A stretch of 62,855 bases of DNA from Lachnospiraceae bacterium. GTDB taxonomy: Bacteria; Bacillota; Clostridia; Lachnospirales; Lachnospiraceae. The notes under the pieces were generated by a model. That model searched no databases. It was not told where the DNA came from and saw nothing but the letters and a program-made list of their open reading frames with translations. Positions within the stretch are counted from its first letter, which is position 1. Each line of letters starts with the position of its first letter. The stretch lies in the NCBI GenBank assembly GCA_022797535.1, contig JAAWKU010000002.1:1-62855 (forward strand), given 5' to 3'. Below, piece by piece: positions 36,897 through 46,081 of this stretch. Made by a program: the position numbers and the translations under genes.

Positions 36897-37127
36897 TTAC
36901 TCCACGCCCTTGTCTTTCAGGTACTCCATCACATCCCCCACTGTGGACATTTTCTCCAGATCCTCGGAGGGAATCTCAATGTCAAACTCGTCTTCCAGGG
37001 CCATCACCATCTCAAACAGGTCCAGGGAGTCCGCATTCAGGTCCTCCTTGAAGCTGGTGCCCTCCGTGATGTCCATGCCGTCCGCGTTCAGCTTTTCCTC
37101 AATGATCTCTTTTACTTTCTCAAACAT
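36897..37127 (-). CDS. acpP: Acyl carrier protein
   Basis: The 76-residue acidic protein carries the growing acyl chain on 4'-phosphopantetheine attached to the Ser in [12 protein letters not shown]. It begins [13 protein letters not shown], the usual length and start. ATG 37127 follows AAGGAG by nine bases; an upstream in-frame alternative adds only a basic tail. It is the first gene of the FAS II operon and stands directly behind the promoter and paired operators. Confidence 0.96.
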   Translation of the reverse strand: MFEKVKEIIEEKLNADGMDITEGTSFKEDLNADSLDLFEMVMALEDEFDIEIPSEDLEKMSTVGDVMEYLKDKGVE

Positions 37128-37193
37128 ACTCTCTTCTCCTTTTCCTCTTTTCATGGTTTTCCAAACTACGTAAAATAGTCTGTCTCTCTATTT

Positions 37194-37223
37194 ATTTGAG
37201 TATCAAATATTTTGATCCTCAAA
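37194..37223 (-). promoter_or_regulatory. Two adjacent FabT-like operators before acpP
   Basis: ATTTGA-GTA-TCAAAT (37194-37208) and TTTGA-TCC-TCAAA (37211-37223) are two inverted repeats with centres 16 bp apart. Both match the known streptococcal FabT box, roughly TTTGATTATCAAA. They lie just downstream of the likely transcription start, where a bound repressor would block initiation or escape. Confidence 0.8.
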
Positions 37224-37235
37224 TTATTTAAAAGG

Positions 37236-37264
37236 ATAATACTACCGGGGAAAATAAATGTCAA
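37236..37264 (-). promoter_or_regulatory. Strong sigma-A promoter of the FAS II operon
   Basis: TTGACA (37259-37264) and TATTAT (37236-37241) on the minus strand are separated by exactly 17 bp. Transcription should start near 37229 and cross the FabT-like operators. Confidence 0.85.
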
Positions 37265-37292
37265 TAGGTTTTTTGTAAAAAAGTAACAAAAA

Positions 37293-37324
37293 AGAGAGGG
37301 CGCCCATATGAGCCTGCCCTCTCT
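37293..37324 (-). terminator. Intrinsic terminator after the Sel1-repeat gene
   Basis: On the minus strand a perfect nine-base stem AGAGAGGGC/GCCCTCTCT is followed by six T. It ends transcription from the Sel1-repeat gene just before the acpP promoter. Confidence 0.88.
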
Positions 37325-37339
37325 GTTCTGATTGGCTTT

Positions 37340-38554
37340 CTATATCTTTTTCCAGCCGAAAAGCGTCTTTTTAAAATGTTTTTTATGTTCCGTCACCGCC
37401 GGGTCCTGGGCAAATTTATTCCAATATCCCATAGCCTTTCCGATGTCCGCCGGCACGCCCAGACCATAGGCGTAAATCTCTCCCAGACCAATGCAGGACA
37501 GACGCTCGCCGGGATACTCCTCCAGCAGCTCCCGGGCTCTGACATAGTCCTGGGGCACGCCCTGGCCGTGCAGGTAGCACATACCCAGCATATCGCTGCA
37601 CCATGCGTTGGTGTCAATGGCCTTTAAAAAGCATTTGGCCGCCTCCGTATAATTCACTTCCAGGCCGTCCCCACCCTTGAAATAAATCTCGCCCAGGCGG
37701 TTGTTCGCGCCCACGGACTCCGGGTCCATCTCGATGGCTTTCTCAAAATATTCTTTGGCCACTGGCAGATTCCGCACGGTCTTGCTGCAATAAGTGTAGA
37801 GCTTACCCATTTCAAAATATCCGTCCGCATTCCCATGCTCCGCGGCTTTCTTAAACAGTTCCATGGCTCTGGTGGGCTCAGTGTCCACAAAACGCCGTCC
37901 TACCCGGACCTCATATGTGCCTATGCCCAGTTCCGCGCCCCGTTCCTCCAGGCGCTGTGCCCGCTCTTTGTCCACCGGCATACCGTAGTCTCCGGAGGTG
38001 AGGATGTCAATCAGATTGCCCAGACCCATGGCCATGCCGGAAGCCAGAATTTCCTCGTAGATCTGGATGGCCTTGCGCTGAAGGGAACAGATATCCGGTG
38101 CGCCGTTGATGGTAAGCCCCGCCAGATCTATCACATCTCCGTAATAATAGGCGTTGGCCACCATATATTTGCAGAAGATCTGGCCGTCTCTGGCCATCTC
38201 CACCACCTTATCCCAGATCTCTCGCTTGGTGGCATAGGGCGCATGTACGAAGGAACCGCACCGGGGCTTAAAGCCGCCCACCCTCATGGCTCCCATCATG
38301 CCCACCGCACTGCCCAGTTCGATGGACTTGTTATACCACTCTTCACACTTATCGTCATCGCTCTCAAACCCGAGTCCCGGGTCCACATAACAGGGACCGC
38401 TATAGCATCTGGCCAGAAAGTAGCAGGCGTCTCCGTCGCCTTCCTGAGCCGCCTCCTGAAGCCCCCGCAGAGCCTGCTGGCCATTGCCGGATCTGGGATT
38501 CACCCAGATATTCTGAATGGCATATTCCACTCTTCTGTCAAAAACCTCGCTCAT
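37340..38554 (-). CDS. Sel1/TPR-repeat protein
   Basis: The 404-residue soluble protein consists mostly of Sel1-like helical repeats: AAQEGDGDACYFLARCY near 35, AMELFKKAAEHGNADGYFEMGKLY near 225-248, AKEYFEKAIEMDPESVGANNRLGEIYF and AAKCFLKAIDTNAWCSDMLGMCYLHGQGV further on. Such repeats bind other proteins. It has no signal peptide or catalytic motif that I can see. The gene is transcribed alone, bounded by a hairpin upstream and a terminator downstream. Confidence 0.82.
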   Translation of the reverse strand: MSEVFDRRVEYAIQNIWVNPRSGNGQQALRGLQEAAQEGDGDACYFLARCYSGPCYVDPGLGFESDDDKCEEWYNKSIELGSAVGMMGAMRVGGFKPRCGSFVHAPYATKREIWDKVVEMARDGQIFCKYMVANAYYYGDVIDLAGLTINGAPDICSLQRKAIQIYEEILASGMAMGLGNLIDILTSGDYGMPVDKERAQRLEERGAELGIGTYEVRVGRRFVDTEPTRAMELFKKAAEHGNADGYFEMGKLYTYCSKTVRNLPVAKEYFEKAIEMDPESVGANNRLGEIYFKGGDGLEVNYTEAAKCFLKAIDTNAWCSDMLGMCYLHGQGVPQDYVRARELLEEYPGERLSCIGLGEIYAYGLGVPADIGKAMGYWNKFAQDPAVTEHKKHFKKTLFGWKKI

Positions 38555-38658
38555 GGCTCCTCACTCCTTCATAAATCTTTAGGCAATTACGAAACTACTT
38601 TTCTGGTACCGGATTGTGCAGATTGTATATTCCATAAGCAGGCCCTCTCTCATCGTCA

Positions 38659-38692
38659 GTACTTAGATGCTGTATTTTGGCATCTTATGTAC
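38659..38692. other. Hairpin between leuA and the Sel1-repeat gene
   Basis: GTAC and AGATGC on the left pair with GCATCT and GTAC on the right, around a nine-base loop. There is no T-run, so it may be a weak stop or 3' stabiliser for leuA. Confidence 0.45.
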
Positions 38693-38725
38693 CGCTACCA
38701 TGAGAATGAAGCAAAAGCGTGCATA

Positions 38726-40720
38726 TCACTTGTTCCTGCGGAACTGCACCGGGGTCATGCCGTAGGCTTTCTTAAACAGACGGTTAAAATGTTCCACCGT
38801 CTCGTAGCCCACCTCCGCCGCAATGGATTCCACAGTGCGGTTGGTCTCCTTCAACAGGGTGCGGGCCCGCTTCATCCGGGCAGCCTTCACTGCCTCCTGA
38901 AAGGTGGTTCCCGTGTTCTCCCGGATGTATTTGGACACATAGGGCTTTGACAGATGAAATACCTGGGACATCTCTTCCAACGTCACATCCTGGCTGTGAT
39001 CCTGGATATACTTTATCATGTCCATAATCCGCTCCTGACGGCCCTGGGTCATGTTTACAGCTTTTGCCAGCTTGTTTACCGCCACCACCAGGGCCGCGAT
39101 GGAACTCTTGATGATGTCTCCGTCCATACCCACGCCCCACTGAAAACCGCCGTTTTGCAGCACGCCCACATAGGAGGCCGCCTTGGAGGAAGAGCCTCTG
39201 GACACAGCGTGTTCCTCATATACGGAGAGTTCGTAAGAGATGCCGAAATACAGCTTCAAAGCGTTGCTCACAGCGTCCAGGCGGCCGTTGCCGTCTGCCT
39301 CGATCACCCTCTTTTCCTTGCCCTGCTGAATGGTCACACTGGCGACAATCCCCTCCGGCACCTGCTTGAAATGGCAATCCGTGACGTCAAATACTTCCCG
39401 GGGCTTGATATAGGCGTCCTCAAAAATCCGGTATACATCCCCGGGAGCCAGTTCTTTGTGGCGCTGGTCAGAGACGCCCTTCATCAGATAGCCCACTTCC
39501 TCCCGCATCTGGACGGGCAGGGCCATGCCGAAATTCTGCTTCAGGATAAAGGCAATGCCGCCCTTGCCTGACTGGCTGTTGATGCGGATCACATCGGATT
39601 CGTACTCCCGGCCCAGATCCTGGGGGTCAATGGGCAGATAGGGTACATCCCAGCGCTCCCCGCTTTTGCCCTCCTTCCTCCAGGTCATGCCCTTGGAGAT
39701 GGCATCCTGGTGAGAGCCGGAAAAAGCGGTAAACACCAGATCTCCCGCATAGGGAGAACGCTCATATACATGCATGCCCGTGAGCAGTTCATATTTTGCC
39801 CGGATGGAACCGATGTGAGAGAAATCCAGCCCGGAAGCCACACCATGGCACACCATGTTCATGGCCACAGTCACCACGTCCACATTACCGGTGCGCTCAC
39901 CATTGCCAAAGAGGGTCCCTTCCACCCGGTCCGCCCCGGCCAGCACGCCGAACTCCGCGTCACTGATGCCGCATCCCCTGTCATTGTGGGGATGCACGCT
40001 GAGCACCACCGCATCCCGATATTTCAGATGTTTGTGGATATACTCAATCTGGCAGGCGAATACATGAGGCATGGCAATCTGCACAGTGGTGGGGATGTTG
40101 ATGATGGCCTTGTGGGAAGCGACGGGCTGCCACACGTCCAACACGGCATTGCATACCTCCACCGCATAGTCCACTTCCGTGCCCGGAAAACTCTCCGGAC
40201 TGTATTCAAAGCGGAAATCCCCCTCCATCTCACCCGCAATCTCAAGCAACAGCCTGGCGCCGTCCACAGCCAGCTGCTTCACTTCCTCCTTACTCTTCCC
40301 AAAAACCTGCTCCCGCTGGGCCACGGAGGTGGAATTGTACAGATGGACGATGGCGTGGGGCACACCCTCCAATGCGGCGAAGGTTTTGCGGATAATATGT
40401 TCCCGGGCCTGGGTCAGTACCTGTACGGTCACGTCCTCCGGAATCATGTGTCGCTCGATCAGCGTCCGCAGGAACTGATACTCCGTGTCGGAAGCCGCCG
40501 GGAAACCCACCTCAATCTCCTTAAAGCCGATATCCACCAGCATCTGAAAAAATTCCAGCTTCTGCTCCAGGCTCATGGGCTCGATCAGAGCCTGGTTGCC
40601 GTCCCGCAGATCCACGCTGCACCATACAGGAGGCTTCTCTATAATGTCCCTGCGCACCCAGTCATAGGTGACTTCCGGGGGCATAAAATAGGATCTGCCG
40701 TATTTTTCCGCTACATTCAT
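38726..40720 (-). CDS. leuA: 2-isopropylmalate synthase fused to a C-terminal AraC-type DNA-binding domain
   Basis: LeuA condenses acetyl-CoA with 2-oxoisovalerate, the first committed step to leucine. Residues about 1-430 are the catalytic barrel and linker of the yeast/actinobacterial-type enzyme, with DLRDGNQAL near 37-45, the metal-binding HPHNDRGCG and [10 protein letters not shown]. Residues about 440-555 are the leucine-binding regulatory domain ([21 protein letters not shown]). Residues about 557-664 add a full AraC-type pair of helix-turn-helices: [20 protein letters not shown], then [22 protein letters not shown] and the ending [12 protein letters not shown]. All lie in one frame. 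LeuA of this type normally ends near 560. A leucine T-box precedes the gene; no other leu genes are near. Confidence 0.93.
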   Translation of the reverse strand: MNVAEKYGRSYFMPPEVTYDWVRRDIIEKPPVWCSVDLRDGNQALIEPMSLEQKLEFFQMLVDIGFKEIEVGFPAASDTEYQFLRTLIERHMIPEDVTVQVLTQAREHIIRKTFAALEGVPHAIVHLYNSTSVAQREQVFGKSKEEVKQLAVDGARLLLEIAGEMEGDFRFEYSPESFPGTEVDYAVEVCNAVLDVWQPVASHKAIINIPTTVQIAMPHVFACQIEYIHKHLKYRDAVVLSVHPHNDRGCGISDAEFGVLAGADRVEGTLFGNGERTGNVDVVTVAMNMVCHGVASGLDFSHIGSIRAKYELLTGMHVYERSPYAGDLVFTAFSGSHQDAISKGMTWRKEGKSGERWDVPYLPIDPQDLGREYESDVIRINSQSGKGGIAFILKQNFGMALPVQMREEVGYLMKGVSDQRHKELAPGDVYRIFEDAYIKPREVFDVTDCHFKQVPEGIVASVTIQQGKEKRVIEADGNGRLDAVSNALKLYFGISYELSVYEEHAVSRGSSSKAASYVGVLQNGGFQWGVGMDGDIIKSSIAALVVAVNKLAKAVNMTQGRQERIMDMIKYIQDHSQDVTLEEMSQVFHLSKPYVSKYIRENTGTTFQEAVKAARMKRARTLLKETNRTVESIAAEVGYETVEHFNRLFKKAYGMTPVQFRRNK

Positions 40721-40804
40721 GTCATTTTTCCTCGCCTTTCACAAGAGTTTCGCATATCCCTGGGGTATATGCTGTTTCCAGGTTCCGTATATCCGGGTAA
40801 CCAC

Positions 40805-41110
40805 AAAAAATCCCTACAAAATATCCACCCGAATATTTCATAGAGACGCTCTTTCAAACGCGGTACCACTCTACTTCACGGCTTTCGCCATGCGCTCACC
40901 GGCACATACATGCCCGGCCCCTTTGTACGGCGGGCGGTCCGTCCGAGCCTACTTCCCGGTGTCAACAGAGATTCCGTTCACATCCGCTTTCGGTCGGCTG
41001 CTCAAAGGCCAGTTCACCGAATGCTTCTGACTGCCTCGCACCCTCCGGCAGTTCTCTGTTGTCCCACATACAGCTACTATTCCTTGTCATTGCATTTGCG
41101 TTATTTAATT
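40805..41110 (-). promoter_or_regulatory. T-box leader of leuA, leucine specificity
   Basis: The minus strand carries the T-box sequence AGAGTGGTACCGCG (40859-40872). Stem I is closed by CAACA and TGTTG; on its 3' side GAAT is followed by CTC at 40968-40970, the expected place for the specifier codon, which reads leucine. Downstream a 16-base stem (40811-40846, with G-U pairs) and six T form the terminator. Uncharged tRNA-Leu should therefore allow leuA transcription. Confidence 0.88.
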
Positions 41111-41116
41111 GAAGAT

Positions 41117-41145
41117 ATCTTAGCACAAAGCGCCGCCGGAAGCAA
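41117..41145 (-). promoter_or_regulatory. Promoter of the leuA T-box leader
   Basis: TTGCTT (41140-41145) and TAAGAT (41117-41122) on the minus strand are 17 bp apart, a short distance before Stem I of the T-box. Confidence 0.7.
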
Positions 41146-41314
41146 GGTGTGAATTTAATCAATTTTACTGATCTTTTTTGTTGTAATAGCTTTCCTTTTT
41201 TGCCCCAAATGAGCAGCAGGCAAGGCAGGGTGAAATACTGCTTTTGCACGCATCTGCAATTCTGCATTAACCCCCGGAGGGGGAGGGCCGGGTATTTAAA
41301 CAAAAAGCGGGAGC

Positions 41315-42853
41315 CTATTTATTATATATGGTATTCATCATATTTTTCACTTTAATAAAAGCAGGTTTGGGCTGGAAAGCTCCGTCAAACAGCCGGGAAT
41401 TGGTGGTATCACCCTCACGGTAGTGATCGATCAGGCCAAAAAAGGTCACATTGGTGATATTGGCATTGCCGCCTCCTTCCGTGTCCAGCTTCGCCAGAGA
41501 CATGAAGATGGAGCCATAGCGCTGACCCTGCCTTTCAAAGCTCTTCTCATCCTCTTTGTCAACCCCCACGGACAACTCGGTAATATGGATTTCCAGATCC
41601 AGTTCTCCGAACTTGCTTATGGTGGTCTCCAGCGTACCGATGGTGGGATAATCCACGCCCCAATATCCCTGCATACCGATACCATCGATCAATTCCTTCT
41701 CCTTCAGGGAGGCGCAGAGCGCATAGATGGCGTCCCGTTTCGGGATCTGGAAGGTATTAAAATCGTTATAAAACAGCTTTACATCCTCTGCGGCATACTT
41801 CCGAGCATATGTGAAAGCCATCTCCACATAGTCCTCGCCGATGGTTTCATACCAGGGATTGGGCGTTCCGTCATTCTCCGTGCGGCACAGGAAATAACTG
41901 TCACGATCCCCCTTGTCCGGGTCCACAGCCTCGTTCACCACATCCCAGCAGTATACCACGCCGGGATATTCGTCCTGCACATGGGTCATTAATTGAGCAA
42001 TATAGCTCTCCATGCGCATAAGCATGGTTTCCTTGTCCACATACGACCCATTTTCTTCGTACCCCTCCCGGAAAAACCATTCCGGCGCCTGGGCATGCCA
42101 GACCAGCGTATGGCCCCGCATCCTCATGCCGTTGGCCTGACACCATTCCAGCGTGGGATCAATGGCGGCGAAGGACAGAACCGGGCTGCCGTCCCCTTCC
42201 TTCACGCTTTTTTGAGAACCCTGCTGATCCAGTATATAGGCGCTTTTCATCAGATTGGACATGGTGCAGCTATTGAAATGCCTCTTTGCCACCGCCATAT
42301 ACTCCGGCATGTTCAGAGTCTGGTTCTCCAATGTGCTGCCGTTGATGCCCACGCCCAGAGTGAAATAATCGCTGCAAAGATCTTTCAGCGCAGGTTCGGT
42401 CAAAGCGGCGGTCAGATCATAGGGACTGTCGCTGAACTCACTCAGCACCTGCTGCCAATAGAGATCTTCTTCCGACAGTTCCGCATCCGGGGTAGTCTCC
42501 TCAGACATAGTTTCTTCGGAGATGTTCTCCCCGGACGCGATCTCTCCAGGGGCGGTCTCCCCTGAGACGTTTTCCCCGGACGCAGTCTCTCCAGGGGCGG
42601 TCTCCCCTGAGACGTTTTCCCCGGACGCAGTCTCTCCAGGGGCGGTCTCCCCAGAGACGCTTTCCCCGGACGCGGTCTCTCCAGGGGCGGTCTCCCCTGA
42701 GATGCCTTCCCTGGACGCCTCCTCCTGACCCGCAGGACTCTGGGTGGCGGACTGGTTCTCCGGTCCTGCACCGCATCCGGCGCCGGACAGAGCCAGACAG
42801 ATCCCCAGCGTTGCAAAACCCAGCTGTCTTATAAGTGTACATTTTCTTATCAT
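41315..42853 (-). CDS. GH10 endo-1,4-beta-xylanase, lipoprotein with repeat linker
   Basis: This exported enzyme should cut xylan backbones at the cell surface. It has a lipoprotein signal ending in LSGAGC, then a Gly/Glu/Thr/Ser/Ala-rich linker of four 15-residue repeats (about 50-125), then a GH10 barrel (about 165-510). The acid/base Glu is in WDVVNEAVD and the nucleophile Glu in EIHITELSVG. GHTLVWHAQAPEWF is the usual substrate-binding strand. No carbohydrate-binding module is seen. I chose ATG 42853, after GAGAGGT. The gene is alone, with no transporter beside it. Confidence 0.93.
   Translation of the reverse strand: MIRKCTLIRQLGFATLGICLALSGAGCGAGPENQSATQSPAGQEEASREGISGETAPGETASGESVSGETAPGETASGENVSGETAPGETASGENVSGETAPGEIASGENISEETMSEETTPDAELSEEDLYWQQVLSEFSDSPYDLTAALTEPALKDLCSDYFTLGVGINGSTLENQTLNMPEYMAVAKRHFNSCTMSNLMKSAYILDQQGSQKSVKEGDGSPVLSFAAIDPTLEWCQANGMRMRGHTLVWHAQAPEWFFREGYEENGSYVDKETMLMRMESYIAQLMTHVQDEYPGVVYCWDVVNEAVDPDKGDRDSYFLCRTENDGTPNPWYETIGEDYVEMAFTYARKYAAEDVKLFYNDFNTFQIPKRDAIYALCASLKEKELIDGIGMQGYWGVDYPTIGTLETTISKFGELDLEIHITELSVGVDKEDEKSFERQGQRYGSIFMSLAKLDTEGGGNANITNVTFFGLIDHYREGDTTNSRLFDGAFQPKPAFIKVKNMMNTIYNK
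42521..42720 (-). repeat. 45-bp in-frame tandem repeat in the xylanase linker
   Basis: Four 45-bp units begin at 42541, 42586, 42631 and 42676, with a partial unit before them. Each encodes a variant of SGETAPGETASGENV. Units 42541 and 42586 are nearly identical in DNA, indicating recent duplication. Confidence 0.9.
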
Positions 42854-43089
42854 AAAGGTACCTCTCTTTCCCCAATTCACCTGTTGGGCACTGCCCGCTA
42901 CTGTACCAGAATAGCAGAGCCACGTAGCTGTTGCTCCTCAATTTTTGCTAATCTGTTATCATTTCTTGCGAAGGCTTCAAATCGAAACCTCCTATTATAT
43001 AGCCGGCCTGCGTAAATAATTCCTTCCACATCTATATTTTTGAAAAATAAAGGCGCAGGGCTTTATCACCTTGTACAAACCCAAAAAAA

Positions 43090-43440
43090 TCACCTCGTTT
43101 GTCCGGACTGCAGAATCACTCCGCTGTAAGGAGCCAAAGTGATGCTTCCGTCCTTCTGCCCGTATTCTCCTATAGCGGCCAAAACCTGATCTTCGCCGTT
43201 TTCCGACATGTAGGAATCGGACTGTTGGGGCCGATTCACAAACACCAGACGCGCATCACCGCTTTCCACGTCATGGCGGAAAAGCAAATACCGGGGCTTC
43301 GGTGGCAACATACCCAGGCAGATAATCCATGGGCAGATACGATCTTTCCGCATCCAACAGTTCTGTGAAAAAGCCGGTCAGCTTCCTCCCCCTGTTGCTA
43401 TTCTGTCTGATAGTTTTCCATAGCAACGGCCCGTTCAAGT
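43090..43440 (-). pseudogene. Frameshifted C-terminal fragment of a glycoside hydrolase
   Basis: Two minus-strand frames together look like the end of a GH13-type enzyme. One gives GFFTELLDAERSYLPMDYL and reaches VFAF before a stop. The next frame continues with SGDARLVFVNRPQQ and ends DGSITLAPYSGVILQSG, like the closing beta-domain of alpha-glucosidases. No catalytic part is present upstream. The family call is tentative. It appears to be a leftover of a deleted gene beside the tRNA pair. Confidence 0.45.
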
Positions 43441-43517
43441 ACAATCATAGGTATTTCGGGCAAAAAAAGAACCCACCTCAGCAATCAACTGAATTCGTGG
43501 ATTCCTTATTACAACAG

Positions 43518-43601
43518 TGCTGGTGGCCGGACTTGAACCGGCACGGTGTTGCCACCGAGGGATTTTAAGTCCCTTGCGTCTGCCTATTCCGCCACACCAG
43601 C
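43518..43601 (-). tRNA. tRNA-Leu (TAA)
   Basis: The acceptor stem GCTGGTG/CACCAGC closes an 84-base gene with discriminator A. The T arm GGTTCAAGTCC and a long variable arm mark it as class II. The anticodon in GGGACTTAAAATCCC is TAA. CCA is not encoded directly after the discriminator. A second tRNA follows 72 bp upstream in the same orientation. Confidence 0.95.
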
Positions 43602-43673
43602 CGACGCAGAGTAAGGGCAGGCTGCCTGAGCCCCGCCTTACATTCTATGCACGCCCCTGCCGGGAAATGCAAA

Positions 43674-43755
43674 TGGATGGAGGTGGATTCGAACCACCGA
43701 AGCAATTTGCAGCAGATTTACAGTCTGTCCCCTTTGGCCACTCGGGAATCCATCC
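43674..43755 (-). tRNA. tRNA-Tyr (GTA)
   Basis: The acceptor stem GGATGGA/TCCATCC bounds an 82-base class II gene with a long variable arm, T arm GGTTCGAATCC and anticodon GTA in GACTGTAAATC. It precedes tRNA-Leu on the same strand, so the two are probably transcribed together. Confidence 0.95.
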
Positions 43756-43831
43756 ATGAAAAGCGCTCTAACGCTTTAACCTAAGCCATTGTAGCATATG
43801 TCGTCATAAAATGCAACCGAATTTTTTAAAC

Positions 43832-43862
43832 CCGGCCGCCGCTTTTACATTGCGGCGGTCGG
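43832..43862 (-). terminator. Putative terminator after the GH13 gene
   Basis: An eleven-base stem CCGGCCGCCGC/GCGGCGGTCGG around a nine-base loop lies 30 bp past the GH13 stop. The following minus-strand sequence begins GTTTAAAAAATT, a weak T-tract. Confidence 0.6.
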
Positions 43863-43891
43863 GATAAACCCCCGGAAAGGGGCGCCTTCCG

Positions 43892-45991
43892 TCACTGTCC
43901 CCTGTATTTCAGAATCACTGCCGAGAACCCGGGCAGCGATATCTTAATTTTGCCGGCAAAAATGGGGTACTCCACAGGCTCCAGGCTGTAGCCCCCCTCC
44001 TGAGTCCGGATCAGCTGCACCATGACGCCGCTGCGGGGAATGTTGACCTCCCAGACCATGACTTCTTTCTCCAGTTCATGGTTGTTGTTATTCACCAGGA
44101 TCACGCACTGCTCCCGGCGGGTAAAACGACCGTAGGCAAGATAGTTATAATCGGCGTCAATATATTTAATAGAACCGATTTTCAACTCCTGATTGCCCTT
44201 ATGGATGCGTATGATATCTCTGTGGAAAGCAATTAATTCATGATCCTCATGCCCCCAGGGATAGGTTCTCCGGTTGTCGGGGTCGGTGAAACCGCACAGG
44301 CCCGCCTCGTCCCCATAATAGATGGTAGGAGCGCCCATCCAGGTCATCTGCATCACCACCGCGGTCCGGAACACCGCCTTGTTGACGCCCTGGCCCGCCG
44401 CCTCCGGTCCCAGGGTGCCGGTGCGCCCCACTTTATGGTTGGTGCGGGTGAGGAAACGGGAATGGTCGTGATTGGACAGCTCATTCATGGCCACCTGCCA
44501 GCTGGGCATGGCCAGATTGGAACTGTGATGCCTCATAGCCCCCCAGAAGCTGTCCGCATTGCCCAGCAGATCCTCCCGGAAATCATCGCTGTGCTTCTCC
44601 ATGCCCGTGAGAAACCATGTAATCGGCTCCATAAAGGCGTCATAGTTCATGACCGTATCCCATTCATTACCCTGCAGCCATTCCCTGGTGTTGCCGTAAT
44701 GCTCCGCCAGGATGATGGCATTGGGGTTAGTCTCCTTGACCACCCGGCGGAACTCCTGCCAGAAATGGTGGTTAAACTCGGGAGAATGCCCCAGATCCGC
44801 CGCCACGTCCAGACGCCAGCCATCCACATTGTAAGGGGGAGAAACCCACTTTGCGCCGATGTACAGCATATAATCAAACAGGGCCTTGGAACCTTCATAG
44901 TTCAGCTTTGGCAGGGTGTCATGCCCCCACCAGCCGTCATAGTCTTTATTGTAGGGCCAGTTGCTGCTGTAAAAGGTAAAATAATCCTTGTAGGGACTGT
45001 CCCCGGAAATATGAGCCCCCTTCTCATATCCGGGAGCATATTCATAGATCCGCTCCCGGTCCATCCACTTGTTAAAGGAGCCGCAATGGTTGAACACGCC
45101 GTCCAGAATCACCTTCATGCCCCGGCGGTGCGCCTCCTCCACTACCCGGACAAAAAGGCTGTTGCTGGCCTCCAGATTGGCCTTATTGGTCACCCGGTCA
45201 ATATACCTGCTGGCATGACTGTTGTCCTTATCCCCGGGGGAAAGCAGATCTCCCTGATCGCTGATAATGCGCCCGAAATGAGGATCAATATAGTCATAAT
45301 CCTGAATGTCGTACTTATGGTTGGAGGGGGAGACGAATAGAGGGTTGAAATAGATCACCTCTATACCCAGGTCCTGGAGATAATCCATTTTATCCAGCAC
45401 GCCCTGCAAATCCCCGCCATAGAATTCCCGCACGTCCATCTGGGCCGGATATCGGTTCCAGTCCTCCACACGGTGCACATGCTCCCCGATATAGCTGTAT
45501 TCGTCCGTCAGTACGTCATTGGAGGAATCCCCGTTGCAGAAACGGTCCACATAGATCTGGTACATTACGGCGCCTTTGGCCCAGTCCGGAGTCTTAAAGC
45601 CGGGCAGAATCACAAAATCATAGTATTCATTCACATCCCTGGCCAGTCCTCTCACATCATAGATGCCGGAGATCCTGCCTGTCTCTACCTCAAAATGATA
45701 GGTAACCTTCTCATTCTCCAACTGGAGTTCATGAGCATAATAATCAAACAGCCCATCCGACTCCACCCGGTTCATCAGATAGCGCCGGCCTCCGCATATG
45801 AAAAACACCCGGTCCACATTGTGCCTGGCAGTCCTGAAACGAATGGTCACCCTGTCGTAGGGAGCCGGCTGCGAAGGGGTCACATAATCCTCGGTCGTAT
45901 CGGTGAAAAGACCTCTTTTATTAAAAACAGGACGCATCGTGGCCATGTATATCTGGGTCTGTTCCACTTTCCGTATATGGTCGATATCCAT
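43892..45991 (-). CDS. GH13 alpha-glycosidase (neopullulanase/cyclomaltodextrinase-like)
   Basis: The 699-residue enzyme has no signal peptide and should act on maltodextrins inside the cell. An N-terminal beta domain (about 1-125) resembles the module of neopullulanases. The barrel carries MYQIYVDRFCNGD, DGVFNHCG, the nucleophile Asp in GWRLDVAADLG, the acid Glu in IILAEHYG and the third Asp in LSNHDHSRF. A C-terminal beta domain closes it. ATG 45991 follows GGGAGGTAAA. It has its own promoter and a palindrome upstream. Confidence 0.9.
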   Translation of the reverse strand: MDIDHIRKVEQTQIYMATMRPVFNKRGLFTDTTEDYVTPSQPAPYDRVTIRFRTARHNVDRVFFICGGRRYLMNRVESDGLFDYYAHELQLENEKVTYHFEVETGRISGIYDVRGLARDVNEYYDFVILPGFKTPDWAKGAVMYQIYVDRFCNGDSSNDVLTDEYSYIGEHVHRVEDWNRYPAQMDVREFYGGDLQGVLDKMDYLQDLGIEVIYFNPLFVSPSNHKYDIQDYDYIDPHFGRIISDQGDLLSPGDKDNSHASRYIDRVTNKANLEASNSLFVRVVEEAHRRGMKVILDGVFNHCGSFNKWMDRERIYEYAPGYEKGAHISGDSPYKDYFTFYSSNWPYNKDYDGWWGHDTLPKLNYEGSKALFDYMLYIGAKWVSPPYNVDGWRLDVAADLGHSPEFNHHFWQEFRRVVKETNPNAIILAEHYGNTREWLQGNEWDTVMNYDAFMEPITWFLTGMEKHSDDFREDLLGNADSFWGAMRHHSSNLAMPSWQVAMNELSNHDHSRFLTRTNHKVGRTGTLGPEAAGQGVNKAVFRTAVVMQMTWMGAPTIYYGDEAGLCGFTDPDNRRTYPWGHEDHELIAFHRDIIRIHKGNQELKIGSIKYIDADYNYLAYGRFTRREQCVILVNNNNHELEKEVMVWEVNIPRSGVMVQLIRTQEGGYSLEPVEYPIFAGKIKISLPGFSAVILKYRGQ

Positions 45992-46029
45992 GTCTTTACC
46001 TCCCGGTCTGCATAATGTGCATTACTTTT

Positions 46030-46058
46030 ATTTTAATTGATCAGGATTGCCTGCGCAA
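46030..46058 (-). promoter_or_regulatory. Promoter of the GH13 gene
   Basis: TTGCGC (46053-46058) and TAAAAT (46030-46035) on the minus strand are 17 bp apart, about 40 bp before the ATG. Confidence 0.65.
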
Positions 46059-46081
46059 GAGTTTGATCCCCCGGTTTGCCC

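Noticed and set aside
42854-43089. A small gene upstream of the GH10 lipoprotein
   Set aside because: Short minus-strand frames exist behind a GGAGG near 42990, but the one in register has only about ten codons and the others lack starts.
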